NCBI RefSeq assembly: GCF_014641455.1
Contig: NZ_BMHT01000003.1
Location: 677,921-741,920 of the forward strand
Origin: Hymenobacter cavernae
Lineage (GTDB): Bacteria > Bacteroidota > Bacteroidia > Cytophagales > Hymenobacteraceae
DNA: 64,000 bases
Direction of reading: 5' to 3'
Below are positions 8,586 through 17,151 of the stretch, piece after piece. The notes under the pieces were generated by a model. The model worked only from the letters and a program-made list of their open reading frames with translations. It had not been told where the DNA came from and ran no database searches. The position numbers were made by a program, and so were the translations under genes. Numbering within the stretch: the stretch's first letter is position 1; every line of letters starts with the position of its first letter.

Positions 8586-9929
8586 ATGTTCAAGAAAATA
8601 TTAGTTGCCAACCGGGGCGAAATTGCGCTGCGCATCATCCGCACCTGCAAGGAGATGGGTATCAAGACGGTAGCCGTTTACTCGACAGCCGATAAGGAAA
8701 GCCTGCACGTACGCTTCGCCGACGAAGCGGTGTGCATAGGCCCGCCTCCCTCGGCGCAGTCCTACCTCAATATCCCGACGCTGATTGCCGCCGCCGAAAT
8801 CACGAATGCCGATGCTATTCATCCTGGTTATGGCTTTTTGAGCGAAAACGCGGAATTCTCGCGCATCTGCCAGGAAAACGGCATTAAGTTCATCGGTGCC
8901 ACCCCGGAGATGATCAACTCGATGGGCGACAAGGCTTCGGCAAAGGCCACCATGAAGAAAGCCGGCGTGCCTACCATTCCCGGTTCTGACGGCTTGCTTG
9001 AGTCCATTGCGGAAGGCCTGAAAGTAGCGCACAAAGTGAAGTACCCCGTCATCCTGAAAGCTACGGCTGGTGGCGGTGGCCGCGGCATGCGCATCGTGCG
9101 CAACGATGAAGAGTTTGAAAAGGCCTGGAACAGTGCCCGCACCGAAGCACAGGCAGCTTTCGGCAACGATGGCATCTACCTGGAAAAGTATGTGGAAGAG
9201 CCGCACCACATCGAAATCCAACTCGTAGGTGACCAGTACGGCCGCGCGGCTCACCTTTCGGAGCGCGACTGCTCTATTCAGCGCCGTCATCAGAAGTTGG
9301 TGGAGGAAACCCCTTCTCCTTTCATGACAGATAAGCTCCGCGAAAAGATGGGCAAAGCTGCCGTAGCTGGTGCCAAGGCTATCAGCTACGAAGGCGTGGG
9401 TACCATCGAATTCCTGGTTGATAAGAACCGCGACTTCTACTTCATGGAAATGAACACCCGTATTCAGGTTGAGCACCCGATTACGGAGGAAGTCGTGAAC
9501 TACGACCTTATCAAAGAGCAGATTAAAGTAGCGGCTGGGGTGCCGATTTCGGGTAAAGACTACTTCCCCCAAATGCACGCCATGGAGTGCCGCATCAACG
9601 CCGAGGACCCTTCGAATGGTTTCCGTCCGTCGCCCGGCAAAATCACCGTGCTGCACATTCCCGGTGGTCACGGCGTGCGCGTTGATACGCACGTATATGC
9701 TGGCTACACCATCCCGCCGAACTACGACTCGATGATTGCTAAGCTCATCACAGTAGCACAAACCCGCGAGGAGTGCATCGTGAAGATGAAGCGTGCGCTA
9801 AGCGAGTTTGTGGTAGAAGGTGTAAAAACCACTATCCCCTTCCACCTAGCTTTGATGGACAACGTAGATTTCCGCGCTGGCAATTTCACAACAGCGTTCT
9901 TGGAGTCGTTTGACTTCTCGGTGCTGTAG
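8586..9929 (+). CDS. accC: Acetyl-CoA carboxylase biotin carboxylase subunit
   Basis: ATP-dependent carboxylation of biotin on AccB. 447 residues, full length. Visible landmarks: [20 protein letters not shown] at the N-terminus, the glycine-rich ATP loop [12 protein letters not shown], the [18 protein letters not shown] segment, and the catalytic region [16 protein letters not shown]. It ends at a strong bidirectional terminator shared with the convergent DUF3109 gene. The accA/accD genes are not in the window. Confidence 0.96.
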   Translation: MFKKILVANRGEIALRIIRTCKEMGIKTVAVYSTADKESLHVRFADEAVCIGPPPSAQSYLNIPTLIAAAEITNADAIHPGYGFLSENAEFSRICQENGIKFIGATPEMINSMGDKASAKATMKKAGVPTIPGSDGLLESIAEGLKVAHKVKYPVILKATAGGGGRGMRIVRNDEEFEKAWNSARTEAQAAFGNDGIYLEKYVEEPHHIEIQLVGDQYGRAAHLSERDCSIQRRHQKLVEETPSPFMTDKLREKMGKAAVAGAKAISYEGVGTIEFLVDKNRDFYFMEMNTRIQVEHPITEEVVNYDLIKEQIKVAAGVPISGKDYFPQMHAMECRINAEDPSNGFRPSPGKITVLHIPGGHGVRVDTHVYAGYTIPPNYDSMIAKLITVAQTREECIVKMKRALSEFVVEGVKTTIPFHLALMDNVDFRAGNFTTAFLESFDFSVL

Positions 9930-9944
9930 AATTCTCGTTCTTCT

Positions 9945-9986
9945 AAAATGAAAAGGCCACCTAATATTAGCTGGCCTTTTCATTTT
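9945..9986. terminator. Bidirectional terminator between accC and the DUF3109 gene
   Basis: A 15-base perfect inverted repeat (AAAATGAAAAGGCCA at 9945-9959 with TGGCCTTTTCATTTT at 9972-9986) with T-rich ends on both strands lies between convergent genes. Confidence 0.85.
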
Positions 9987-10004
9987 AAGCACTTAGTCAG
10001 GTAT

Positions 10005-10577
10005 TTAAGAGCCTACTGGATTCTCAATTTCCTGCACCAACTCGCCGTACCAACCTTCCCCGTACTTGCGAATAAGCGGCTCTTTCAGAAACTGATAAAT
10101 CCGCACACCTAGGTTGGCGCCGAATGAACAAGCCGGGTTGCAGATGTTCCAACGGTCGTAGTTCAGCGCCTCAAAGTCCTCGTACTTGGTGATGCGAATC
10201 GGGTACAGGTGGCAGCTGATGGGTTTTTTGAAGCTCGTAGCACCAGCCAAATACGCTTGCTCGATGCCGCACTTCAGGATGCCGCGCTCATCGTAAAGCG
10301 CATAGGCACACTCCCGGTCATTGATCGTAGTCGTGCTGTAGTCGTCTTCCCAGTCTTTGATGTAAAGGCCTTGTGCTTCAATAGCTTCCCGGCCAGCTTC
10401 GGTGAGAAACGGCTTGATCTTATCGTATTCGGTTTCCAGAATAGCTAGCTCCTCTTCCTCCAAAGGAGCACCTAGGTCGCCTTCGACGCAACAAGCGCCT
10501 TTGCAAGCTTCCAGGTTGCAGACAAAGAAGTTGTCACGGATGTCGTCGGAAATGACGGTATTTTGAATGATAATCAT
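10005..10577 (-). CDS. DUF3109 family Cys-rich protein
   Basis: 190 residues of a Bacteroidota family (DUF3109), related to the Cys-rich YkgJ-type zinc/iron chelating proteins. Conserved cysteines are visible in [11 protein letters not shown] near the N-terminus, then [23 protein letters not shown] and NICNPACSF. Such a layout suggests metal or cluster binding, but the function is unknown. It has its own TATCTTTG promoter 23 bases upstream and a shared terminator with accC. Confidence 0.85.
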   Translation of the reverse strand: MIIIQNTVISDDIRDNFFVCNLEACKGACCVEGDLGAPLEEEELAILETEYDKIKPFLTEAGREAIEAQGLYIKDWEDDYSTTTINDRECAYALYDERGILKCGIEQAYLAGATSFKKPISCHLYPIRITKYEDFEALNYDRWNICNPACSFGANLGVRIYQFLKEPLIRKYGEGWYGELVQEIENPVGS

Positions 10578-10599
10578 GGTATTGCAGACAAACGGACTA

Positions 10600-10607
10600 C
10601 AAAGATA
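10600..10607 (-). promoter_or_regulatory. Promoter -7 box TATCTTTG for the DUF3109 gene
   Basis: Full TAnnTTTG match on the minus strand, 23 bases before the ATG. Confidence 0.6.
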
Positions 10608-10648
10608 CAGAAGAGTGACTGAGTAAATCGTTGAACATCACTACTCAG

Positions 10649-11830
10649 TTACTCTGACGAAGTCACCCTTCGGATAATCTGTTCCGTTAGCGCGCATTGG
10701 CGCTCGTGTGCATACTCCCGGATGGCCTCTTGCTGGGCTGCCTGACCTAGGTGTTGTGCCCACGCCGGATTGTTGAGGCAACGTAAAACAGCTTGCGTGC
10801 AGGCTTCCGTATCGCCGACCGGATAGAGCAGGCCCGTTTGGCCGTCTTTGATGATTTCGGCGGTGCCACCGATGCGGGTACCTAGCACCGGCAGACCGGC
10901 CGCCATAGCCTCAATCGTCACCATACCATAGGTTTCGTTTGTGGAAGCCATCACGAACACATCAATAGCTCGGTAGAAAACTTCGGTTTGCGCGCTGAAG
11001 GGGCGAAAATGGACGACTTGCTCCAGGTTGTAGTCTCGTACTAGCTGGTGCAGCTTCGCCAGGTATTCATCTCCTTCATTTTTAGTAAGTTCCCCCATCA
11101 ACACCAGCTCTACCGCTCGCTGATGCTGCGTTCGTAGCTGCTGAATTACCTCAATCACGAAGTCCTGGCCCTTGCCGTCATCAAGGCGACCGAGCAGCCC
11201 TAGCAACGTGCTGGTGGCCGGTAAACCTAGCTGCTCACGAGCAGCGGCTTTCGTCAGGCCTGGATCAATGAAGCTAGCCAACTCAATGCCGAGCGGCACC
11301 ACATGGACTTTGGCCGGATCGAAGCGGGTTTTCTCAGTAACCTGCTTTGCTAGCCAGGGTAAAGGGGAAAGCCAGGCATCAAGGACTCGAAAGCGCAGGG
11401 TATGAAACCAGTCCCGCTTGGGAGGACCTAGCTGCATGTGCTGCTGATAGACAAGATGTATCTGCTTGCCCATGAGCAGCTTTACTAAGCTCACCAAACC
11501 TAGGTCGCGGTTCTGGGTAACGATGAGCACCCGAATCTGCTGTTGGCGCAGGTACGTTGACATCTGGCGGGCGGCCCCTAGGCTAAAGGTCTTCGAGCGA
11601 CTACTCAGCTGTTGAACCAGCAAGTTTTCCTGCTGTGCTTGCTTTAACGCCGGGGAATCGGGCGGCGCAAACAGGGTGATCTGCCAACCTCTGGCTTGCA
11701 TCCACCGCGTTAGTTTGACGGTATTAATTTCCAACCCACCCCAACTCCGCGATAGGCACAGAATACCTAGGTTCGGCGTCGATGAATCTACTTTATGTTG
11801 AGTGTTGTGGGGCTGTTTACTCTCTGCCAT
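10649..11830 (-). CDS. GT4-family glycosyltransferase
   Basis: 393 residues with two Rossmann domains of the GT-B fold. The N-terminal domain opens with LGILCLSRSWGGLEINTVKL, a glycine-rich acceptor-side loop. The C-terminal domain carries LLGLLGRLDDGKGQDFVIE and the EX7E motif in ETYGMVTIEAMAAGLPVLGT, typical of retaining GT4 enzymes using nucleotide sugars. There are no membrane segments, so it is cytoplasmic or peripheral. It stands alone, diverging from pcrA, with no other polysaccharide genes nearby, so the acceptor (lipid A, exopolysaccharide or other) cannot be inferred. Confidence 0.85.
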   Translation of the reverse strand: MAESKQPHNTQHKVDSSTPNLGILCLSRSWGGLEINTVKLTRWMQARGWQITLFAPPDSPALKQAQQENLLVQQLSSRSKTFSLGAARQMSTYLRQQQIRVLIVTQNRDLGLVSLVKLLMGKQIHLVYQQHMQLGPPKRDWFHTLRFRVLDAWLSPLPWLAKQVTEKTRFDPAKVHVVPLGIELASFIDPGLTKAAAREQLGLPATSTLLGLLGRLDDGKGQDFVIEVIQQLRTQHQRAVELVLMGELTKNEGDEYLAKLHQLVRDYNLEQVVHFRPFSAQTEVFYRAIDVFVMASTNETYGMVTIEAMAAGLPVLGTRIGGTAEIIKDGQTGLLYPVGDTEACTQAVLRCLNNPAWAQHLGQAAQQEAIREYAHERQCALTEQIIRRVTSSE

Positions 11831-11868
11831 GCGCTACACGTAATGAGAAAGGCTAGCTTTCGAATGAA

Positions 11869-11876
11869 CAAAGGTG
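11869..11876 (-). promoter_or_regulatory. Near-consensus -7 box (CACCTTTG) for the glycosyltransferase gene
   Basis: One mismatch from TAnnTTTG, about 39 bases before the minus-strand start at 11830. Confidence 0.35.
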
Positions 11877-11918
11877 AGTAGGTTTTGGCGGGAAAACAGC
11901 AAGCCCATTTTCGTTGCG

Positions 11919-11926
11919 TAACTTTG
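11919..11926 (+). promoter_or_regulatory. Upstream TAACTTTG box (pcrA direction)
   Basis: Full TAnnTTTG match about 210 bases before pcrA. It could be a second, distal pcrA promoter. Confidence 0.4.
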
Positions 11927-12097
11927 TTCGTGCAAGCATGGCTCATGCTTTTAAGCACCTTGGCTGACTACGGCGTGTGATACCCGTTTACTCAGCGCAG
12001 GCAGGCGCCGGAAAAGGCACCAAAGCGGCGCCAAAACCGTTTTCGAAAAGCGCAGGCTGCTGATTGGCAGCTACTCGGCTTTCCACTGTCAAAGCTC

Positions 12098-12105
12098 TAC
12101 CTTTG
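12098..12105 (+). promoter_or_regulatory. Promoter -7 box TACCTTTG for pcrA
   Basis: Full TAnnTTTG match 32 bases before the pcrA ATG, the usual distance in this window. Confidence 0.6.
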
Positions 12106-12137
12106 CTCAAGCAGCAGTGTTGGTTGTATACTGAAGA

Positions 12138-14390
12138 ATGGCACTAGATTATCTCAACTTACTGAATCCTTCCCAGGCGGGCGCGGTGATGAACACCGAG
12201 GGTCCTTGCATGATTATCGCGGGCGCCGGCTCGGGCAAGACGCGCGTGCTCACGTACCGCATTGCGCACCTGCTGGAAAAAGGTGTGGACCCGTTCAACA
12301 TCCTGGCCCTGACGTTTACCAATAAGGCGGCCAAAGAAATGCGGGCCCGTATCGAGAAAGTGGTCGGCCCGGATGCCAAGAACGTGTGGATGGGCACCTT
12401 TCACTCGGTATTTGCCCGTATCCTACGCTCGGAGGCTGACAAGATTGGCTATCCGCGCTCTTTCACGATCTACGACACGCAGGACAGCAAAACGCTGGTG
12501 TCGCAGATTGTGAAGGAGTTGGAGCTGGATGATAAGCTTTACAAACCTAGCATGGTGCTAGGTCGAATCTCGGCGGCCAAGAACAAGCTGATTTCGGTGC
12601 AGCAGTACCTTAACGACCCGGTTATTCGCCAGGACGACGAGGCGGCGCTACGACCTAAGATTGGCGTTATTTACCAGCAATATGCCCAGCGCTGCTTCAA
12701 GGCCGGCGCCATGGACTTCGATGACCTACTCTATCAGACCAACGTGCTCTTCAAGGACCATGTGGATGTGCTGAACAAGTATCAGAACATCTTCAAGTAC
12801 GTGATGGTCGACGAGTATCAGGATACGAACTACTCGCAGTACCTCATCACGCGCAAGCTGGCGGCCAAGGAGCGTAACATCTGCGTGGTAGGTGACGACG
12901 CGCAAAGCATTTATGCCTTCCGTGGCGCCGATATCAGCAACATTCTCAACTTCGAGAAAGACTATCCTGAGTTGCAAGTTTTCAAGCTAGAGCAAAACTA
13001 CCGCTCTACCAAGAACATTGTAAAAGCGGCTAACTCGGTCATTAAGAACAACAAAGCTCAGCTGCGCAAAGACGTTTTCTCGGAGAATGAGGAAGGCACG
13101 CTAATCGAGGTTATCAAGGCGGCCTCCGACAACGAGGAAGGCAAACTGGTGGCCAACTCGATCTACGAGGACAAGATGAACCAGCATTTGTCCTACGATG
13201 ATTTCGCTATCCTCTACCGCACCAACGCCCAAAGCCGGGCGATGGAAGAAGCGTTGCGCAAGCTCAACATCAAGTACAAAATCGTCGGTGGCCTGTCGTT
13301 CTACCAGCGTAAGGAAATCAAGGACTTAGTGGCCTACCTGCGCATGACGGTGAACCCGAACGACGAGCAGGCCTTACGGCGCGTTATCAACTACCCAAAA
13401 CGGGGTATCGGCGACACGACGATAAGCAAGCTCATCAACGCTGCGGAAGAGTCGAACCACACCATCTGGGAAGTGGTGAGCAATGCCGACAAGTTCTTGC
13501 CCACGCGGGTAGCCAATCCGGTGGTTGGTTTCGCGGAGCAGATTAAGAGCTACACGGTAGTAGCAGGCAAGGAAGACGCGTTCGAAGCGGCCAAGTTCAT
13601 TGCCAAGAACTCCGGCATGATCGAGGAATTATACGCTGATAAGAGCATCGAAGGACTGTCGCGCTACGAGAACATTCAGGAATTGCTCAACGGTATCAAA
13701 GAGTACGTCGATGATCCGGAACGCGAGGACAAGTCGCTGGCTTCCTTCCTGCAAGACATTGCCCTCGTCACCGACGCCGACACCAAAGATGCCCAGCAAG
13801 ACGGCGAAATGGTGACCCTGATGACGATTCACTCAGCCAAGGGTTTGGAATTCCGCAACGTGTACATCGTGGGCATGGAGGAAAACCTTTTCCCGTCGCA
13901 GATGATGATTACATCGCGCGCCGATCTAGAGGAAGAGCGCCGCTTGTTTTATGTGGCTATCACGCGGGCCGAGAAGAAGCTGACGCTCAGCTACGCTACC
14001 TCGCGCTATCAGTGGGGCAACCTGCGCAGCTGCGAGAAAAGCCGTTTTCTGGACGAAATTGACCCGCAGTTTGTCGACTTCAAGTTCTCGGCCAGCTCCG
14101 GTCCGGGCGCGGGCGAGTCGCCGTTCGGCCACGTGCTGGAGCGGCGCAGCAACCTCATCCCCCCTGCTCCCCGTAAGACGGTAGCAAAAGGCTACACGCC
14201 ACCTGCTGATTTTCAACCCAGTGACACTTCCAACCTTGCTGCCGGGCAACGCGTAGAGCACCCCAAATTCGGCTTTGGCACGGTGGCTAAGCTCGAAACC
14301 CAAGCTGGTTCTACCAAGGCTATTATCCAGTTTGAAGAGGTTGGCGAGAAGACCTTGCTGCTGAGTTTTGCTAAGTTGCGGGTGCTCTAA
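12138..14390 (+). CDS. pcrA: ATP-dependent DNA helicase PcrA/UvrD
   Basis: Superfamily 1A 3'-5' helicase for nucleotide excision and mismatch repair and for removing RecA or RNA polymerase from DNA. 750 residues. Walker A AGAGSGKT is at about 28-35; Walker B DEYQDTN, the VGDDAQSIYAFRGA motif III, the LEQNYRSTKNI motif IV and the VAITRAEKKLTLSYA motif VI follow in order. The C-terminal end GQRVEHPKFGFGTV is the Tudor-like domain of PcrA that contacts RNA polymerase. Nothing is missing. Confidence 0.95.
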   Translation: MALDYLNLLNPSQAGAVMNTEGPCMIIAGAGSGKTRVLTYRIAHLLEKGVDPFNILALTFTNKAAKEMRARIEKVVGPDAKNVWMGTFHSVFARILRSEADKIGYPRSFTIYDTQDSKTLVSQIVKELELDDKLYKPSMVLGRISAAKNKLISVQQYLNDPVIRQDDEAALRPKIGVIYQQYAQRCFKAGAMDFDDLLYQTNVLFKDHVDVLNKYQNIFKYVMVDEYQDTNYSQYLITRKLAAKERNICVVGDDAQSIYAFRGADISNILNFEKDYPELQVFKLEQNYRSTKNIVKAANSVIKNNKAQLRKDVFSENEEGTLIEVIKAASDNEEGKLVANSIYEDKMNQHLSYDDFAILYRTNAQSRAMEEALRKLNIKYKIVGGLSFYQRKEIKDLVAYLRMTVNPNDEQALRRVINYPKRGIGDTTISKLINAAEESNHTIWEVVSNADKFLPTRVANPVVGFAEQIKSYTVVAGKEDAFEAAKFIAKNSGMIEELYADKSIEGLSRYENIQELLNGIKEYVDDPEREDKSLASFLQDIALVTDADTKDAQQDGEMVTLMTIHSAKGLEFRNVYIVGMEENLFPSQMMITSRADLEEERRLFYVAITRAEKKLTLSYATSRYQWGNLRSCEKSRFLDEIDPQFVDFKFSASSGPGAGESPFGHVLERRSNLIPPAPRKTVAKGYTPPADFQPSDTSNLAAGQRVEHPKFGFGTVAKLETQAGSTKAIIQFEEVGEKTLLLSFAKLRVL

Positions 14391-14506
14391 GTGCCCGCTC
14401 AACCTAGCTTGCCAGAGCCTTTATCCATCAGGTTCTGCCTATATTTACAACTAGGATCTGGCTGCGCTTCATCCCAAGCGAAAGCTAGGTCTTTCCTTCT
14501 TTTTAG

Positions 14507-15229
14507 ATGACATACCTTCCCTCCCCTTATAAAAACGAGCTGCTGCTGCGTGAATATGGCCAGAGTACCTACGAACTGGTGCAAACCCTGCGCACCATCG
14601 AGGACAAAGCCGAGCGCACCCGACGCGCCCAGCAGATTGTACAGCTTATTTTCCGCCTCAACCCTAGCTTGCGCGACCAGCCGGACGCGCAGCAGAAAGT
14701 ATGGCACCATCTGTTTGTGATGGCCGACGAGGACCTGGACGTAGATAGCCCCTTCCCACTCAAGGGCTTAGACCTTGAGAAAGATCCTGAGAGCGTTGCT
14801 TATCCCAAAGGCTCCCCGAAGCTGAAGGCATACGGCCGCAGCGTGGAGCTACTGATTGAGAAGGCCTTAACCCTCGAAGATCCGGCTGAGCGCGAACAAG
14901 CCACCATCGCCATTGGGCGCACGATGAAGTTCTTGTACCGCTCCCACAACAAGGAAAACGCCAAGGACATCACGATTCTGAAACACCTGAAAGAGCTTTC
15001 CGGAGGCAAGCTGGAGCTAGATCCGGCTCAGGTAGAAGCGCAGAACCTCTTTGAATTTGCCACGACCGGCCGACCGGCCCCCTTTATCGTGCCTCAGCCG
15101 CGCAACGACCGCAACGAACGGCCCGAGCGTGGCGACCGTGAAGTGCGCCGCGGCAATGGCAACAACCGCCGCGACAAGCAGCGCCGGGGCGGCAAGAAGC
15201 GCCAAGAACCTCAACAACCCCCACAGTAA
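14507..15229 (+). CDS. DUF4290 protein with RG-rich tail
   Basis: 240 residues of a Bacteroidota-restricted family (DUF4290). Residues about 1-180 are a charged, mostly helical domain opening MTYLPSPYKNELLLREYGQS. The last 50 or so residues are a disordered Arg/Gly/Asn-rich tail ending in Lys/Arg and Gln/Pro, which suggests nucleic acid binding, an inference only. It lies directly before murA in the same direction with a spacer that holds an inverted repeat. No biochemical role is known to me. Confidence 0.82.
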   Translation: MTYLPSPYKNELLLREYGQSTYELVQTLRTIEDKAERTRRAQQIVQLIFRLNPSLRDQPDAQQKVWHHLFVMADEDLDVDSPFPLKGLDLEKDPESVAYPKGSPKLKAYGRSVELLIEKALTLEDPAEREQATIAIGRTMKFLYRSHNKENAKDITILKHLKELSGGKLELDPAQVEAQNLFEFATTGRPAPFIVPQPRNDRNERPERGDREVRRGNGNNRRDKQRRGGKKRQEPQQPPQ

Positions 15230-15243
15230 CTCGGAAAGCTGCC

Positions 15244-15332
15244 AGCTGTTAGCTACTGGCTGTTAGCTATTATCCAGTTTAGTTTTCCCGTTCCTCATAA
15301 TTTTAAAAGCTAGCAGCTGAAAGCTAATAGCT
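15244..15332 (+). repeat. Imperfect inverted repeat ending at the murA start
   Basis: The left arm 15244-15268 is built of TTAGCT words. The right arm 15308-15332 ends eight bases before the murA ATG. As an inverted repeat the 25-base arms match at 19 positions. It begins shortly after the DUF4290 gene stop. Confidence 0.6.
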
Positions 15333-15340
15333 CAAGATCA

Positions 15341-16645
15341 ATGGCTTGTTTTGAAGTAATCGGCGGCACCCCGCTTAAAGGAGAAATTATACCACAAGGC
15401 GCTAAAAACGAGGCGCTTCAGATTTTGTGTGCCGTACTGCTCACGTCGGAACCCGTCACGATTTCCAACATTCCGGACATTCGCGACGTCAATAAGCTAA
15501 TTGAACTGTTGCGCGACATGGGCGTGAAAGTTGGTAAGCTTTCACCCGACACGTACCGCTTCCAGGCTGATGACGTTCACCTAAACTACCTTGATTCAGA
15601 GCAGTTTGTGACCCAAGGCCGGGCTTTGCGTGGTTCGGTTATGATCCTAGGTCCTATGCTGGCGCGGTTTGGCAAGTGCCAATTACCAAAACCAGGCGGC
15701 GACAAGATTGGTCGTCGGCCCTTGGATACGCACTTTGTAGGTTTGGAGAAGATGGGCGGCCAGCTCACGCTGGAAGGAAATGACTTTTACCGCATCTCAG
15801 CGCCGAATGGCCTGAAAGGCACGTACATGCTGCTCGACGAAGCATCTGTAACGGGTACGGCTAATATCGTGATGGCGGCCGTGCTGGCAGAAGGCACCAC
15901 GACCATCTACAACGCGGCCTGTGAGCCCTATCTGCAGCAGCTCTGCAAAATGCTGGTGCGCATGGGTGCTAAAATCAACGGCATCGGCTCTAACCTGCTG
16001 ACGATTGAAGGTGTGGAGAGCCTCGGCGGCACCGACCACCGGATGCTGCCCGACATGATTGAAATCGGCTCCTTCATTGGCCTAGCCGCCATGACGGGTT
16101 CCGAAATCACGATCAAAGACTGTCAGATTCAGGAGCTAGGTTTGATTCCGGACACTTTCCGAAAGCTAGGTATTCAGCTGGAGTTTCGCGGCGACGACAT
16201 CTTCATTCCAGCCCAAGACCACTACGAAATTGCCACCTACCTCGATGGCAGTATCCTGACGGTATCCGACCACACGTGGCCGGGCCTCACGCCCGACTTG
16301 CTTAGCGTTATCTTGGTCGTAGCAACGCAGGCACAAGGCACAGTACTCATTCACCAGAAGATGTTTGAGTCGCGCCTGTTCTTTGTTGACAAGCTGATCG
16401 ATATGGGCGCGCAGATTATCCTTTGCGACCCGCACCGCGCAACAGTCATCGGCTTGAACAAGCGCACCCGCTTACATGGCATCACGATGACCTCGCCGGA
16501 TATTCGGGCTGGTGTAGCCTTGCTTATTGCGGCTCTCTCCGCTGAAGGCCGCAGCGTAATTGAAAATGTCGAGCAGATAGACCGCGGTTATCAGTTCATC
16601 GACAAGCGTCTGAACGCCCTAGGTGCGCAGATTCGTCGTTTGTAA
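15341..16645 (+). CDS. murA: UDP-N-acetylglucosamine 1-carboxyvinyltransferase MurA (Asp variant)
   Basis: First committed step of peptidoglycan precursor synthesis: transfer of enolpyruvate from PEP to UDP-GlcNAc, in the cytoplasm. 434 residues, with the conserved N-terminal substrate Lys/Asn in PQGAKNEALQI. The mobile active-site loop reads KPGGDKIGRRPLD, so position 121 is Asp where most MurA enzymes have the catalytic Cys (codon GAC at 15701-15703). The same Cys-to-Asp change occurs in mycobacterial and chlamydial MurA, where the enzyme still works but is not alkylated by fosfomycin. The gene ends at a strong terminator. Confidence 0.95.
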   Translation: MACFEVIGGTPLKGEIIPQGAKNEALQILCAVLLTSEPVTISNIPDIRDVNKLIELLRDMGVKVGKLSPDTYRFQADDVHLNYLDSEQFVTQGRALRGSVMILGPMLARFGKCQLPKPGGDKIGRRPLDTHFVGLEKMGGQLTLEGNDFYRISAPNGLKGTYMLLDEASVTGTANIVMAAVLAEGTTTIYNAACEPYLQQLCKMLVRMGAKINGIGSNLLTIEGVESLGGTDHRMLPDMIEIGSFIGLAAMTGSEITIKDCQIQELGLIPDTFRKLGIQLEFRGDDIFIPAQDHYEIATYLDGSILTVSDHTWPGLTPDLLSVILVVATQAQGTVLIHQKMFESRLFFVDKLIDMGAQIILCDPHRATVIGLNKRTRLHGITMTSPDIRAGVALLIAALSAEGRSVIENVEQIDRGYQFIDKRLNALGAQIRRL

Positions 16646-16665
16646 AGTAAAGCTCTATTTATCAA

Positions 16666-16710
16666 GCACAAAAAAGCCCCGCCTTATAGAAAGGCGGGGC
16701 TTTTTTGTGC
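16666..16710. terminator. Bidirectional terminator after murA
   Basis: A 20-base perfect inverted repeat (16666-16685 with 16691-16710) has a GC-rich core GCCCCGCC and A/T tracts on both sides, between convergent genes. Confidence 0.9.
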
Positions 16711-16728
16711 TTTGTTTTCGGCGGCAAC

Positions 16729-17064
16729 CTAGGTAGTTACCATATCTACTACCGACGTCGCAAGGGACAACACAATGCTGAACAGCACGGCAGCGAGGAA
16801 TCCATCAAGTTTGAAGCCCGGCAAAATCGCAGCCGCTATTAACACGATAACGGCATTGATAACCAGCAAGAAAAGACCTAGGGTCAGGACCGTAATCGGA
16901 AAGCCCAGAATCTTGAGAATGGGTTTTAGAACGGCATTGAGCACAGCCAGTACGAGCACGAGCAAAATGGCATCGCTAAACCCTTCCAGATGCGCGCCCG
17001 GCAGAAAATTACCTAGGGCATAAGTGATAATGGCCGTCAGAATGAACTTGAGGATGAAACCCAT
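16729..17064 (-). CDS. Phage holin 4_2 family small membrane protein
   Basis: 111 residues with four hydrophobic segments (about 3-20, 32-50, 56-80, 88-108). The family (often named phage holin family 4, superfamily IV) is chromosomal and widespread; there is no phage context here, so a lytic role is not implied. The repeated FLPGAHLEGF and ILPGFKLDGF segments suggest an internal duplication. Function unknown, inner membrane. Confidence 0.8.
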   Translation of the reverse strand: MGFILKFILTAIITYALGNFLPGAHLEGFSDAILLVLVLAVLNAVLKPILKILGFPITVLTLGLFLLVINAVIVLIAAAILPGFKLDGFLAAVLFSIVLSLATSVVDMVTT

Positions 17065-17151
17065 GAGAATGGTGCAATTAGGTTAGGAGAGAATGTTGGC
17101 GTACAACAGCCGGACAACGATACGCAAAACCTAGGTTTATGTTGATCCTGC

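Larger units (their letters stand above)
11831..12137. other. Divergent spacer between the glycosyltransferase gene and pcrA
   Basis: 307 bases with no convincing gene. It holds two plus-strand TAnnTTTG boxes, one near-match on the minus strand, and a GC-rich pair of GGCGCC words (about 12005-12035) that could form a weak hairpin. No RNA gene recognised. Confidence 0.6.

Noticed and set aside
8601..9761. 386-codon open frame on the minus strand opposite accC
   Set aside because: It mirrors accC, whose protein is fully conserved; the shadow product has no recognisable domain and is rich in Arg/His/Val as expected from an antisense frame.
11940..11990. Small RNA or peptide (ATGGCTCATGC hairpin) after the TAACTTTG box at 11919
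   Set aside because: The frame is nine codons and the hairpin is six base pairs; too little to call.
12000..12060. GGCGCC pair as a terminator or riboswitch before pcrA
   Set aside because: Only six paired bases per arm, no T run and no known aptamer core.
16729..17064. Phage remnant suggested by the holin-family protein
   Set aside because: The family is common on chromosomes and no other phage gene is nearby.
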